Shown: positions 33,225 through 42,006, counted from the stretch's first letter. The stretch is 64,000 nt of DNA from Senegalimassilia faecalis (GCF_004135645.1 NZ_SDPW01000001.1:2666001-2730000), one strand, 5' to 3'. The notes: generated by a model not told the origin, from the sequence alone. Numbers and translations: made by a program.

Positions 33225-33806
33225 TTACCTCCCGCTTGCTCGATAGTACCGCCTTGGGTCGTGCTGGTTTGATCCGACCCATTCGAGAAGTCCTTTTTCG
33301 GCAAGGCGCTTCAGGGTCTCCGTCGCCTTTACCCTCCCGACCCCCGTTTGCTCCATGAGCTCTTTTCTCGCCACGCAACCCGAGTCGTGCGCAATCTGCA
33401 TGGCGACCTTCTCGGTTTCGCTGAGTTTTTCGAGGGAACCGGGGGAGGCGGCGTCTGTTGAACTGATGGCCGCGGCGTCACTCGTCTGTGCCCCGGGACG
33501 CTCGAAGCGTATTACGGTTGGGTTGACGTCCTGGCGGTAGCTGAATGCCACGCCAGCGGCGTCGCGCGCCCTCTTGATGCGCGGTATGCCGGTGCCGTAC
33601 TGCTCGATCATGCCCGATCTGAAGAGCACCTGCGCGATGTTCGGGTTGCGCTGCTTGGAGTCGCCGCCCGATCCCTCGAGGTGCCTGTCGGGGGAGTCGC
33701 CCTCGGGGAACAGCCCGGGGCTCACTATCTCGATGAAGTCCATGTAGACGTTTACCTGAACGGACGTGCCGGTCGTGTAGTCGCGGTGGCAAAGCGCGTT
33801 TGCTTG
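33225..33806 (-). pseudogene. AlbA_2-type regulator, N-terminally truncated
   Basis: About 190 codons matching the C-terminal half of the intact protein at 3476-4915: ANALCHRDYTTGT, IVSPGLFPEGDSPDRHLEG, QYGTGIPRIKRARDAAGV and a winged-helix tail VGRVKATETLKRLAEKGLLE. The N-terminal AlbA_2 domain is missing. Upstream sequence to 33899 contains palindrome copy C, so the truncation point is next to a palindrome. A short product could start there but would lack the DNA-binding half. Confidence 0.75.
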
Positions 33807-33847
33807 CCCCTTCCACGTTTTCATGCGCCTTAATGCCCTTTGTGAAG

Positions 33848-33885
33848 AATCGTCCCATTGGGAAACGGGTCCCAATGGGACGATT
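33848..33885. repeat. Palindrome family copy C
   Basis: AATCGTCCCATTGGG (33848-33862) pairs exactly with 33871-33885 around an 8-base loop. Same stem as copies A and B. Confidence 0.85.
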
Positions 33886-34029
33886 TTGGCATCAGGCATA
33901 GGGGAAATCGGTGCGTGCCGTGCGTTTGAAGCTATGTGCTATTCCGATTCTCTAATGCGTCCCAGGCGGCTCGAAATGCTCCATCGAAATTGCTGGCAAT
34001 CCTCTCCACCTGCGCAAAATCCCCGTCCT

Positions 34030-34219
34030 GCCTTGCGTTTTCGTCTTGGCAAAAGGGATGTCCGTAGTCGGACCGCGCCCCGCGCTGCCTTCTGAGGTTG
34101 CAACCTATAACGACTACCAACATCAGCGCTTACTGGTTAAGCCTGGTTTGACTTGCTACTGGCAGACTCGTCGCAATCGCGACTCCATCACCTTCGATGA
34201 GTGGGTCGAACTCGACCTT
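34030..34219 (+). pseudogene. Sugar-transferase fragment 2
   Basis: Reads KGMSVVGPRPALPSEVATY, QRLLVKPGLTCYWQTRRNRD and FDEWVELDLW. It is closely related to fragment 1 in protein sequence but differs at many third codon positions, so it is not a recent copy. The 5' end carries the same junction motif (34034-34057), and the 3' end is joined to an IS3-family remnant. Confidence 0.75.
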
Positions 34220-34223
34220 TGGC

Positions 34224-34482
34224 CAGGTCGATGTCGAAGAAGGGGTGCAGCCCGGACGACTCGGCGATGGAGGGATTCTTCGGCAGGCTCAAGAATGAAT
34301 TCTTCCACCGTCGGGACTGACCGGGCGCGACGGTACCCGAGTTCTGCCGAATGCTCGACGCCTATCTGAGATGCTGCAACGAGGAGCGGCCGAAAGAGAA
34401 GCTGGGATGGCTGAGCCCGATGCAGTACCGCAGAAGCTTAGGGCTGGCCGCATAGCCGGTCCAAAGAAACGTCCGCATCCCC
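34224..34482 (+). pseudogene. IS3-family remnant (3' end of element)
   Basis: Matches the C-terminal part of the transposase in the element at 42369-43810: RSMSKKGCSPDDSAMEGFF, KNEFFHRRD, CCNEERPKEKLGWLSPMQY. It runs to the terminal repeat GTCCGCATCCCC ending at 34482. A stop codon interrupts the frame at 34318-34320. The FAD-subunit gene begins immediately after the repeat. Confidence 0.85.
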
Positions 34483-34483
34483 T

Positions 34484-35126
34484 TACCTTGGACGCTATCG
34501 AGGAGACCGACGAGGAATTCCGCATCGGCGCCATGGCCGCCCTGCGCCAGATGGAAACCCACGCCGGCCTTGACGCCTATTCCTGCGGCGCCATCAAGGC
34601 GGCGTTCCAAGACATCGTTGGCGTGCAGTTCCGCAACGGCGCTACGCCCGGCGGGAGCCTGTGGCGTCGCATGGGCTTCTCCGACATCGTCACGGCATTT
34701 CTTGCCATGGACAGCTACGTCGAGTTGCACGAAGGCGGCATCGTGCCTCTGGAATGGTTTGTGAACATGCCCTACGACAAGGACATCCTCGTGCGCCTCA
34801 TCGTCAAGAAGCGCGCCGGCGCGTTCGCGTACCGGGCCGTGCGCAAGCAGCGCACCGACCTTCTCACGCTCAACTGCATGGCGGCGAAGCTGGGCGACGA
34901 ATACCGCGTGACGATGGGCGCTCGCCCGGGTCGTGCCGTGCTTCTGCGCGACGACCAGGACATCCTTGCCGACGGCATCAGCGAGGCAAGCACCGCGGCG
35001 TTCGCCGAGCATGCCGCGGGAAGCATCCGCGTTTCCGGGAACATGTGGGGCAGCGTCGAGTATCGCCGCGCGCTCGCGCCCGTGCTCGTGCGCCGCGCCC
35101 TGCTGATGTTGGGGGAGGTGCGTTAG
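34484..35126 (+). pseudogene. Molybdenum hydroxylase FAD subunit, 5'-truncated
   Basis: About 214 codons reading TLDAIEETDEEFRIGAMAAL, then IVGVQFRNGATPGGSLWRRM (the second FAD-binding loop, normally VRNxATIGGN), then the CO-dehydrogenase-flavoprotein C-terminal domain ending RRALLMLGEVR. The first roughly 80 residues with the first FAD loop are absent because the IS3 remnant abuts the gene. It is immediately followed by the Fe-S subunit gene, as in xdhABC-type operons. It cannot bind FAD normally. Confidence 0.8.
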
Positions 35127-35600
35127 ATGGAGGTCAAGATCAAGCTGAACAGCAAAACGGTGGTCGACGACGTCTCCGCCGACATGCTGTTCATCGATTT
35201 CGTGCGCGCTCACGGGTGCAAAAGCGTCAAGCGCGGCTGCGAGACGTCCGCGTGCGGCTTGTGCACGGTGATGCTCGACGACGTGCCCGCGCTGTCCTGC
35301 TCCACGTTAGCCGCCCGCGCCGACGGCCGCAGCGTCTACGCGCTGGAAGGCCTGCAGGCCGAGGCGTCGGAGTTCGTGGGCTTCATCGCCGATCAGGGCA
35401 CCGAGCAGTGCGGTTTCTGCAACCCCGGCTTCGTTATGAACACCATCGCGCTGCTGCGCGAGAACCCCGATCCCACCGACGACGAGATCTTGGCGTACCT
35501 GAGCGGCAACCTGTGCCGTTGCTCGGACTACGTGGGCCAACTGCGCGGCATCCGCGCCTTCTTGGATGAAAAGCACGGCAAGGAGGTCGAGCGTGGATAA
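35127..35600 (+). CDS. Molybdenum hydroxylase [2Fe-2S] subunit
   Basis: A 157-residue protein of the xanthine/CO dehydrogenase small-subunit family. The plant-type ferredoxin cluster is seen as CKSVKRGCETSACGLC and a later Cys (LSCSTLAA). The second cluster is seen as EQCGFCNPGF and NLCRCSDY. It passes electrons from the molybdopterin site to FAD. All eight cluster Cys appear present and the length is normal, so this subunit alone in the operon is intact. Its end overlaps the ribosome-binding region of the next gene. Confidence 0.9.
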   Translation: MEVKIKLNSKTVVDDVSADMLFIDFVRAHGCKSVKRGCETSACGLCTVMLDDVPALSCSTLAARADGRSVYALEGLQAEASEFVGFIADQGTEQCGFCNPGFVMNTIALLRENPDPTDDEILAYLSGNLCRCSDYVGQLRGIRAFLDEKHGKEVERG

Positions 35601-36936
35601 GCCTGAATACCGCTCCGTGGGCAAGTCGGTCCGCAAGAAGGACTCGCTGCAGCTTCTGCTGGGCAAGCCCGTCTACACTGAGGACATCGCGCCCGACGCG
35701 CTGGTGGTCAAGCTCCTGCGAAGCCCCCATGCCAACGCCATGGCGAAGGCCATCGACACGTCCAAGGCGAAGAAGGTGCCTGGCGTGGTGGACGCGTACA
35801 CCTGGGAGGACGTGCCCGACCAGCGCTTCTCCAACGCCGGGCAGACCTACCCCGAAACCAGCCCCTACGATCGTCTGGTCATCGATCGGCACGTGCGTTT
35901 CGTGGGCGACGTGGTGGCCATCGTGGCAGCCGAGAGCGAGAAGGCGGCGCAAACGGCCCTTTCGCGCATCAAGGTGGAATATGACGTGCTGGAGCCCGTC
36001 CTGGATTTCCGCACCGCGAAGGACAACCCCGTGTTGGTGCATCCCGCGTTCGTCACCATGAAGACGGGGCGTCCGGCCCTGTGCGTGTTCTCGCGCAAGG
36101 AATCGCAAACCTGCGGGTCGCCGCGCCACGAGATGGAGGTCAAGGTCCGCCTGGGCGCCAACGAAGACGGCCGCATCCGCGCGCTCGAGGTTACCACGCT
36201 GTCGAACTCGGGCGCCTACGGCGAGCACGGCTGGGCCACGGTCGGCCTGACCGGCCACAAGTCCATCCCGCTCTACCCCGGCTCGCTCGAGGCGTTCAAG
36301 TTCGACGCGAACGTGGTGTACACGAACATGCAGCCGTCCGGCGCGTGCCGCGGCTTCGGTGCCACGCAGGGCCAGTTCGCCGTGGAGAGCGCCGTCAACG
36401 AGCTGGCGGCGAAGCTGGGTCGCGACCCGGTGGAGCTGCGCGAGCAGAACATGGTGCGCGAGGGCATGGCGATGCCCGCCTACTTCGGCGAGGTGGCCAA
36501 CGCCTGCGCCCTGGACCGCCGCATGCAGCATTGCAGCGACATGTTCGGGTGGAAGGAGAAGTTCCCCGTACGCGACATGGGCAACGGCAAGGTGCGCGCC
36601 GCCGGCATCGCCATGTCCATGCAAGGTTCGGGTATCTCCGGCATCGACGTGGGCTCGGTCACCGTCAAGCTCAACGACGACGGGGGATACATGCTGCTCA
36701 TCGCCGCGGCCGACATGGGCACGGGTTGCGACACCATCCTGGCCCAGATGGTCGCCGAGCATATGGAATGCCCCGTGGAGGCCGTGAGCGTGTTCGGTGC
36801 GAAGTCCATTAGCGAGATCGTCATGAACACGCCGGCTCCGGCGTTGGCGCAGGCCATCTAACGGGCAACGGGCGTGTGGCATCGCGAGCTGCCCATCCTT
36901 CCCGAGCGCATTTTGTTGGCGAAACCTGAGGAGTAA
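35593..36936 (+). pseudogene. Molybdenum hydroxylase large subunit, deleted and with nonsense codon
   Basis: GTG start at 35593 behind AAGGAGG. The family normally has about 760 residues; here 422 codons lead to a TAA at 36859. The N-terminus (GKSVRKKDSLQLLLGKPVYT) and the centre (HEMEVKVRLGANEDGRI, SGACRGFGATQGQFA, IAMSMQGSGISG) are good. The stretch between VLVHP and AFVTMKTGRPA lacks about 120 expected residues. Near the end, EAVSVF runs directly into GAKSISEIVMNTPAPAL, skipping over 200 residues. After the TAA the frame stays open (RATGVWHRELPILPERI) to a second stop at 36934, so TAA replaces an expected Tyr codon. Non-functional. Confidence 0.8.
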
Positions 36937-36938
36937 GC

Positions 36939-37611
36939 ATTCTAAGCAGCTTGCTACATATCCAGCGTGGGCTTACGGCCATCATCGGCAGTGGCGGCAA
37001 GTCCACGCTTTTGCGCGCCTTGGCCGAGGAGCTGTCGCGCGATGCGCGCGTGATCGTGGCCACCAGCACGAAGATGCACGTGCCCGACTGGTGCCCCGTG
37101 GTGCTGGGCGCGTCGCTCGATGACGTGCGGATGGCGCTTTGCGAAGCCTCCATCGTGTGCGCGGGCTCCATCCATCTGCCCATGGGGAAGCTGGCCGAGC
37201 CGCGGGCGGCGTTTTCCGACCTGGTCTGTTCGGCGGACTATGTGCTGGTGGAGGCGGACGGGGCGAAAACGCTCCCGCTGAAGGCGCATGCCGAGCACGA
37301 GCCGGTCATCCCCGCGTGCGCAGGGCGGACGGTGTGCGTGGTCGGGGTCGACGGCTTAGGCGCCCCCCGTCTTGCAGACGTGCCACCGTCCGCAGCGATT
37401 CGCGCAGCTGGCCGGCGTTTCCGTCGACGATGCGGTCACGCCCGAGGCGGTGGCGGCGGTGCTGCGCGCCGAGGGGCTTCATGACGTGGTTTTGATCAAC
37501 AAGGTGGAGACCGCCGCCGACTGGCGGGCGGCGCAGCGCATCGCGGCGCTATGCGAGACGCCGGTGGTGGCGGGAAACCTTTGGAGGGACGATCTTCGAT
37601 GTTTGCGGTGA
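36939..37611 (+). pseudogene. yqeC: yqeC-type accessory GTP/ATP-binding protein, frameshifted
   Basis: Reads TAIIGSGGKSTLLRALAEEL (P-loop), then TSTKMHVPDW, VEADGAKTLPLKAHAEHEPV and VVGVDGLGAP, the features of YqeC, an accessory factor of selenium-dependent molybdenum hydroxylases. At the C6 tract near 37362-37367 the frame shifts. The downstream frame reads AGVSVDDAVTPEAVAAVLRA, then GLHDVVLINKVE and GNLWRDDL to 37611. The start is also odd: GAGGAG is followed at five bases by ATT (36939), where an ATG would be expected; TTG at 36951 is the next possibility. Confidence 0.75.
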
Positions 37612-38147
37612 TCCGCGGCGCCGGCGATATCGCCGGCGCCATCGCGCCGCGCCTTGTGCGATGCGGCGCTTCCGTGCTTATGACCGAGATAGAGCAGCCT
37701 TTGACGGTACGCCGCACCGTTGCCTTCAGCGAAGCTGTTCGCGTGGGGAAAGCCCAGGTGGAAGGTGCGACGGCCGTGCGGGCGCAGGACGTTTCCCATG
37801 CCTTGGGGCTGCTTTCCGGCGAAGGGGTCGTCCCCGTTCTGGTGGACCCCGCGTGCGCGTGCGTCAAGGACGTGGCGCCCGACGCGGTGGTCGATGCCGT
37901 GTTGGCCAAGCGCAACCTGGGCACTTCCATGGATATGGCGCCCATCGTCGTCGGGGTCGGCCCGGGCTTCACCGCGGGCGTGGATTGCCATGTCGTGGTG
38001 GAAATCGTGCGCGGGCATACCCTGGGCCGCACGCATTACGAGGGGTCGGCGTTGTCGAACACCGCGGTCCCCGGCCTTGTGGGCGGCTTTGCGGGTGGCG
38101 TGCTTGAGACCATCCTTCATGTAGGCGGAACGTTTTCGGCTCGATAG
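37599..38147 (+). pseudogene. yqeB: yqeB-type accessory protein, internally deleted
   Basis: Starts MFAVIRGAGDIAGAIAPRLV and continues MTEIEQPLTVRRTVAF, DPACACVKDVAPDAVVD and GVGPGFTAGVDCHVVVE, the EF2563/YqeB family. The family normally has about 260 residues; here 182. After NTAVPGLVGG the sequence passes directly to FAGGVLETIL, which resembles the family's extreme C-terminus, so about 80 residues are missing in frame. It overlaps the end of the yqeC remnant. A residual product is possible but unlikely to work. Confidence 0.65.
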
Positions 38148-38203
38148 GGCGTGAGGCGTTAAGCTGCTGCGATGGCCTGCCACAATCTGGCGAAGGCGTC
38201 GCG

Positions 38204-38926
38204 CTAAGCCGCGCCATCGGGAGATGGCGTCGGGCGCGAAGGCGCATCAGGGTGTTCCGGCCATGGCGGCGGATCGATCACCGTCATGTCAAGGCGAAGC
38301 GTTTGGGCGATAAGCGTTGCAAGCTCGTCGTCGGTGATGTCGGGCTTGGCCTTCATCATCCCCGCTAACCCGAATATGAGCAGGCCGAACGTTTCGGGGA
38401 TCAGCTGGATCTCGATGGTTCGGTACGCCATGTACTCGGACACGATGTAGTTCTGGATGCATGTCACCACCTCGCGGACGGCCTGCGTGGCGAAGCGGTC
38501 GCGCAGGCCGAGCTCCTCGAGCACGGAGAACATCGGGCGAGGGTCGCCCGATGCGGTGTAGAGCGCGCGTCGCAGCATGGACACGCAGTTTTTCAGTTCC
38601 GAGGGGGTTTCGCCGAACGCGCGCAGCTCGTTCCAGGTGGACACGCTTTCGACCAGATCCTCAAGATAGTCCTCGATCACGGCGTCGGTGACGGCTTGCT
38701 TGTCGGGGAAGTAATAGTACAGAAGGCTGCGCGCCACGCCGGCCTTGCGTGCGATGGCGGCCATGCTGGTGGCGGCGACCCCTTCGGTTTCGTAAAGCTC
38801 GCGCGCCGCCAACATGATGTCGCCGGCGGTGCCTTCAAGTCGTGCGCTTTGCCTGACCTGCCGCGTGACGGGGTGCGGCAGGTCAGGATCGAATCCGGGT
38901 AACGGCTTGCTGTCCAGTGCAGACAC
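38204..38926 (-). CDS. TetR-family transcriptional regulator
   Basis: A 240-residue protein from a GTG at 38926 four bases after AAGGAG (an ATG at 38941 is the alternative). The N-terminal DNA-binding domain (about 30-80) is canonical: ILxAARELYETEGVAATSMA, AIARKAGVARSLLYYYFPDK. The C-terminal ligand domain is helical and unassigned, followed by a Pro-rich tail. It faces the membrane-protein genes on the same strand upstream and may control them; the sequence does not show the ligand. Confidence 0.88.
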   Translation of the reverse strand: MSALDSKPLPGFDPDLPHPVTRQVRQSARLEGTAGDIMLAARELYETEGVAATSMAAIARKAGVARSLLYYYFPDKQAVTDAVIEDYLEDLVESVSTWNELRAFGETPSELKNCVSMLRRALYTASGDPRPMFSVLEELGLRDRFATQAVREVVTCIQNYIVSEYMAYRTIEIQLIPETFGLLIFGLAGMMKAKPDITDDELATLIAQTLRLDMTVIDPPPWPEHPDAPSRPTPSPDGAA

Positions 38927-38989
38927 GGGGCTCCTTCGCATGTTGGGAAGCCGCCGCGCTGCGTGCGCTAAGGCGCGGTTCGCTGTAGA

Positions 38990-39184
38990 TCAGCGGTTTT
39001 CCTCGACGACCTCTCGATAGCTCTTCGTGTCATTATAGAGCTCGTCTTTAAGCGGGTTAAGGCGCCGTGCGCGGATTCGGCGTAGCTGGTAGGCGGCAAG
39101 GGCCGCATTGGCGATGAGCGCCACCAGGCTGACGGCGAAGAACGCGTTCGGGTTGTGGGTCGTGGGGATCTCGGCGAATGTTAC
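38990..39184 (-). pseudogene. C-terminal remnant of a DUF5692-type paralogue
   Basis: Reads HNPNAFFAVSLVALIANAAL, AYQLRRIRARRLNPLKDELY, closely parallel to NNPAAHMTISVIALIFNAGV and KRNPFKQELYIDNPRFRRVY near the end of the adjacent gene 39181-40203. It has no start codon at the right place and begins exactly at the stop of that gene. This is what a tandem duplication with loss of most of one copy would leave. A 78-residue product from an ATG at 39226 is possible. Confidence 0.55.
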
Positions 39185-40203
39185 GGGCGCTCCACCAGGG
39201 TTTTGACGCGGCCCTTCTCGTCCCATGCGGCCGCGTAGCCGAACTCCTCCAGGTTAGCCAGCGCTGCCTCGCGTTGACCCTCGGGAACGTCGATGCTCTC
39301 GAGGTACACCCTGCGGAAGCGCGGGTTGTCGATGTAGAGCTCCTGCTTGAAGGGGTTGCGCTTCTTGCCGAAGATCGTGTAGGCCTGGTAGATGAACACG
39401 CCCGCGTTGAAGATGAGCGCGATGACCGAGATGGTCATGTGGGCTGCAGGGTTGTTGGTGGAATGGACCACGAACGCCGGATGCAGGAAGAACCAGGGGA
39501 TGGTCATGGTGACGATCATGTTCACGGCAAGCGTGCGGACGCGGTGCTGTGCGTAGGCGCCGCGCTTGATGAAGAACGCCGGGATGGTGCAGGCTGCCAG
39601 AAGCACCAGGCCGCAGTACATGGAGCGGTCGGAGACGCTGTTGTAGGTGTAGGCGAAGTTCCACAGGTCGTAGCCGATGATCCAGAACCACAGCTGATCG
39701 GGCCAGACGTAGTCCTTCTTCTTACCGCGGCTGACGATGATGCCGAAGAAGCCGCAGATGCAGATGGCGTTCAAGATGCCGGCGATGCCGTTCATGACGT
39801 TCCACGGGCCGCCGACCACCATGTAGCCGTCAACGATGCCGTTGACGCCCGTGAGCTGGAAGTCGCGGATACATGCCTCAAGGATGTTGATGGCGAAGAT
39901 GATGGGCGGTATGCAGACGATGTACTTCTTCTGGAAGGCGGGGAAGTAGACGATCAGCCAGCCCAAGACCGCTCCGGCTAAGCACGAGTAGGTCTTCACC
40001 CACTGGAACCAGGTGCCGGCGCCCGTGCCCTCGACCGCGGTATGGGGCCAGACGAAGACGGTCAGAACGACCGGTAGCGCGATGAATATGACCGCGCCGA
40101 CCCATTTGTTCAAGCGCGATAGCTCGTTCATGCCGATCAGAAATGCCAGGTACAGCAAAACGCTCACGCACGCCGTTGCCGATAGCGGCTCGTAGAAAAA
40201 CAT
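39181..40203 (-). CDS. DUF5692-type multi-pass membrane protein
   Basis: A 340-residue protein starting MFFYEPLSATACVSVLLYLA behind GGAGGAGGG. About eight to nine hydrophobic segments cover most of the chain, and the last 90 residues are a cytoplasmic charged tail (KKRNPFKQELYIDNP onward). Sequence details (WPDQLWFWIIGYDLWNFAYT) match a conserved family of unknown function common in Coriobacteriia, which I recall as DUF5692. The large number of aromatic residues in the helices suggests transport or sensing. Confidence 0.7.
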   Translation of the reverse strand: MFFYEPLSATACVSVLLYLAFLIGMNELSRLNKWVGAVIFIALPVVLTVFVWPHTAVEGTGAGTWFQWVKTYSCLAGAVLGWLIVYFPAFQKKYIVCIPPIIFAINILEACIRDFQLTGVNGIVDGYMVVGGPWNVMNGIAGILNAICICGFFGIIVSRGKKKDYVWPDQLWFWIIGYDLWNFAYTYNSVSDRSMYCGLVLLAACTIPAFFIKRGAYAQHRVRTLAVNMIVTMTIPWFFLHPAFVVHSTNNPAAHMTISVIALIFNAGVFIYQAYTIFGKKRNPFKQELYIDNPRFRRVYLESIDVPEGQREAALANLEEFGYAAAWDEKGRVKTLVERP

Positions 40204-40692
40204 GGTGAATCCCTCCTCCTTGTATGCTTGCAGGCCGTCCGGGGCGCCGTTCGGCACTCTTGCGATGGCGTGCATCCGGCTTCGGCCCGCTCCCTTCGGT
40301 GAGAGTGTAGCAAGGGCTTTTTCCGTTGGTTTGACGGTTCGCTCTTGATTCGTCAGGGATGGGCTTCGACGGCAAGCGGCTGTTTTTCGCCGGGAAACGT
40401 GATTGACGGAACGGTAACGGTTGGAAAAATCTGTGCAGAAAAAGGCATTGATTGGTATGCGGAATGAACAGGGTTTCGCTGGAAAATACGCGCGAAACAT
40501 AAGGATTATGGGATCGGGCAATCATTTTTCCGCTTAGATTCCCGGGATTCAACCGATAGAAGCCGGCAACGAATTTGCTGAAAATCGATTGACAATGACA
40601 ATCGTCGTCACGTTTAATGCGCTGAGACGCAAGTCGTGGGAAAACGTATTTGCGCAACCTCATTGAAGGCTGTCAACAGAAAGGGTATTGCC
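40204..40692. other. Intergenic region between divergent genes
   Basis: About 490 bases. It holds the promoter at 40589-40618 for the RidA gene and presumably the promoter of the membrane-protein gene. Nothing else was recognised. Confidence 0.5.
40589..40618 (+). promoter_or_regulatory. Sigma70-type promoter of RidA gene
   Basis: TTGACA (40589-40594), 18-base spacer, TTTAAT (40613-40618), about 75 bases before the start codon. Confidence 0.55.
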
Positions 40693-41958
40693 ATGGCGGA
40701 TAACGTGGTAGTGGCAAGGAACACCGAGAACGCACCGAAGTGCCCGATGTGCTCTCAGACCGTCGCTTTCTCCCATTACAACAACCTCTCGGCCCAGCTG
40801 CCCGTCGATCCTAGGACCGGCGCTATCGTCGAGGGCGGTGTCAAGGAGCAGGCAGAGCAGTGCTTCCGCAACATCGCAGCCATCGTTGCGAGCATTGATC
40901 ATGACCTGAACGACGTCGTTCGTGTCACCATCTTCGTCAAGGACATCATGGACCTCGACGCTGTGGAGAGGGCTTACAAGTCCTTCTTCACCACCTACGT
41001 GCCCGCCCGCACCATCGTTGCCGTCAACGATCTGCCCATGGGCGCCCTGGTCCAGGTTGAGGCTCTGCTCACCAACGGCGAAGGCACCATCCCGAACGAG
41101 CCTCAGGCCGGCGATCTGGTCAAGTACGCCAACAACACCCACAACGCCCCGTTCGACGCAATGTCCACGCAGTCCGTGGCGTTCTCCCACTACAACAACA
41201 TCACCGCTCAGCTGCCGATCGATCCGGTTTCCAACCAGATCGTCATGGGCGGCGTGCAGGAGCAGACCGCTCAGTGCCTGAAGAACATCAAGGCCGTCCT
41301 GACCGCCATGGATGTTCCGTTCGACGATATCGTCAAGGTCACCGTCTTCCTGAAGGACCTCGGCGACGTCGAGGCCATGAACGAGATCTACAAGCGCTTC
41401 TTCCCGGATTCGGGCATCGCCCGCGCCGTCAACTACCTGCCGGCCCGCACCGTGGTCGAGGTCGCCGACCTGCCGCAGCATGCGCTCGTGCAGATCGAGG
41501 CCGTGTGCTCCCACGGCGACGGCACCCCGCCGCAGGCCGTCGAGGCCCGTCATGGCCTGATCATCGAGGCCAACAACATCGCCGACGCTCCGAAGGACGA
41601 GCTGTCCTCCCAGACCGTGGCGTTCTCCCACTACAACAACATCTCCGCCCAGCTCGGCATCGACCCGGCTACGGGCGCGCTGGTCGCCGGCGGCGTGAAG
41701 GCCGAGACCGAGCAGGCTCTCAAGAACATCAAGGCCATCATCGAGAGCGTCGACCATGCCCTGGAGGACTGCGTCAAGGTGAACATCTTCGTGAAGGACA
41801 TGAACGACATGGACGCCGTCAACGAGGTGTACGCTCGGTTCTTCCCCGAGGGAACCCCCGCTCGTCGCGTGGTCGGCGTTGCGAACCTGCCCATGGGTGC
41901 CGCCATCCAGATCGACGCCATCTTCGGCAACTTCGAGGGCACCCCGCCGATCGCCTAA
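40693..41958 (+). CDS. Three tandem RidA (YjgF) domains in one chain
   Basis: A 421-residue protein starting at ATG 40693 (MADNVVVARNTENAP). Three RidA domains of about 130-135 residues each contain VAFSHYNNxxAQLxxDP, then GGVxxQxxQxxxNIxA, then VxVFxKDxxDxxxxxxxY and PARTIVAVNDLPMGALVQVE (or its equivalents PARTVVEVADLP and PARRVVGVANLP). The Arg of this last block, which binds the carboxylate of 2-aminoacrylate in RidA, is present in all three. Ordinary RidA is about 128 residues and forms a trimer, so this chain could fold as a single-chain trimer that deaminates reactive enamines. A good promoter and a strong terminator suggest high expression as a single gene. Confidence 0.88.
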   Translation: MADNVVVARNTENAPKCPMCSQTVAFSHYNNLSAQLPVDPRTGAIVEGGVKEQAEQCFRNIAAIVASIDHDLNDVVRVTIFVKDIMDLDAVERAYKSFFTTYVPARTIVAVNDLPMGALVQVEALLTNGEGTIPNEPQAGDLVKYANNTHNAPFDAMSTQSVAFSHYNNITAQLPIDPVSNQIVMGGVQEQTAQCLKNIKAVLTAMDVPFDDIVKVTVFLKDLGDVEAMNEIYKRFFPDSGIARAVNYLPARTVVEVADLPQHALVQIEAVCSHGDGTPPQAVEARHGLIIEANNIADAPKDELSSQTVAFSHYNNISAQLGIDPATGALVAGGVKAETEQALKNIKAIIESVDHALEDCVKVNIFVKDMNDMDAVNEVYARFFPEGTPARRVVGVANLPMGAAIQIDAIFGNFEGTPPIA

Positions 41959-42006
41959 CGAATCATCTGCGGATCCTTGTCGATCATCGGTCAACCGATG
42001 GTTTTG

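Noticed and set aside
35434-36882. 482-codon minus-strand frame
   Set aside because: Antisense shadow of the molybdenum hydroxylase genes, His/Arg-rich with no start signal.
40660-41994. 444-codon minus-strand frame
   Set aside because: Antisense to the RidA gene; its apparent repeats merely mirror the three RidA domains.
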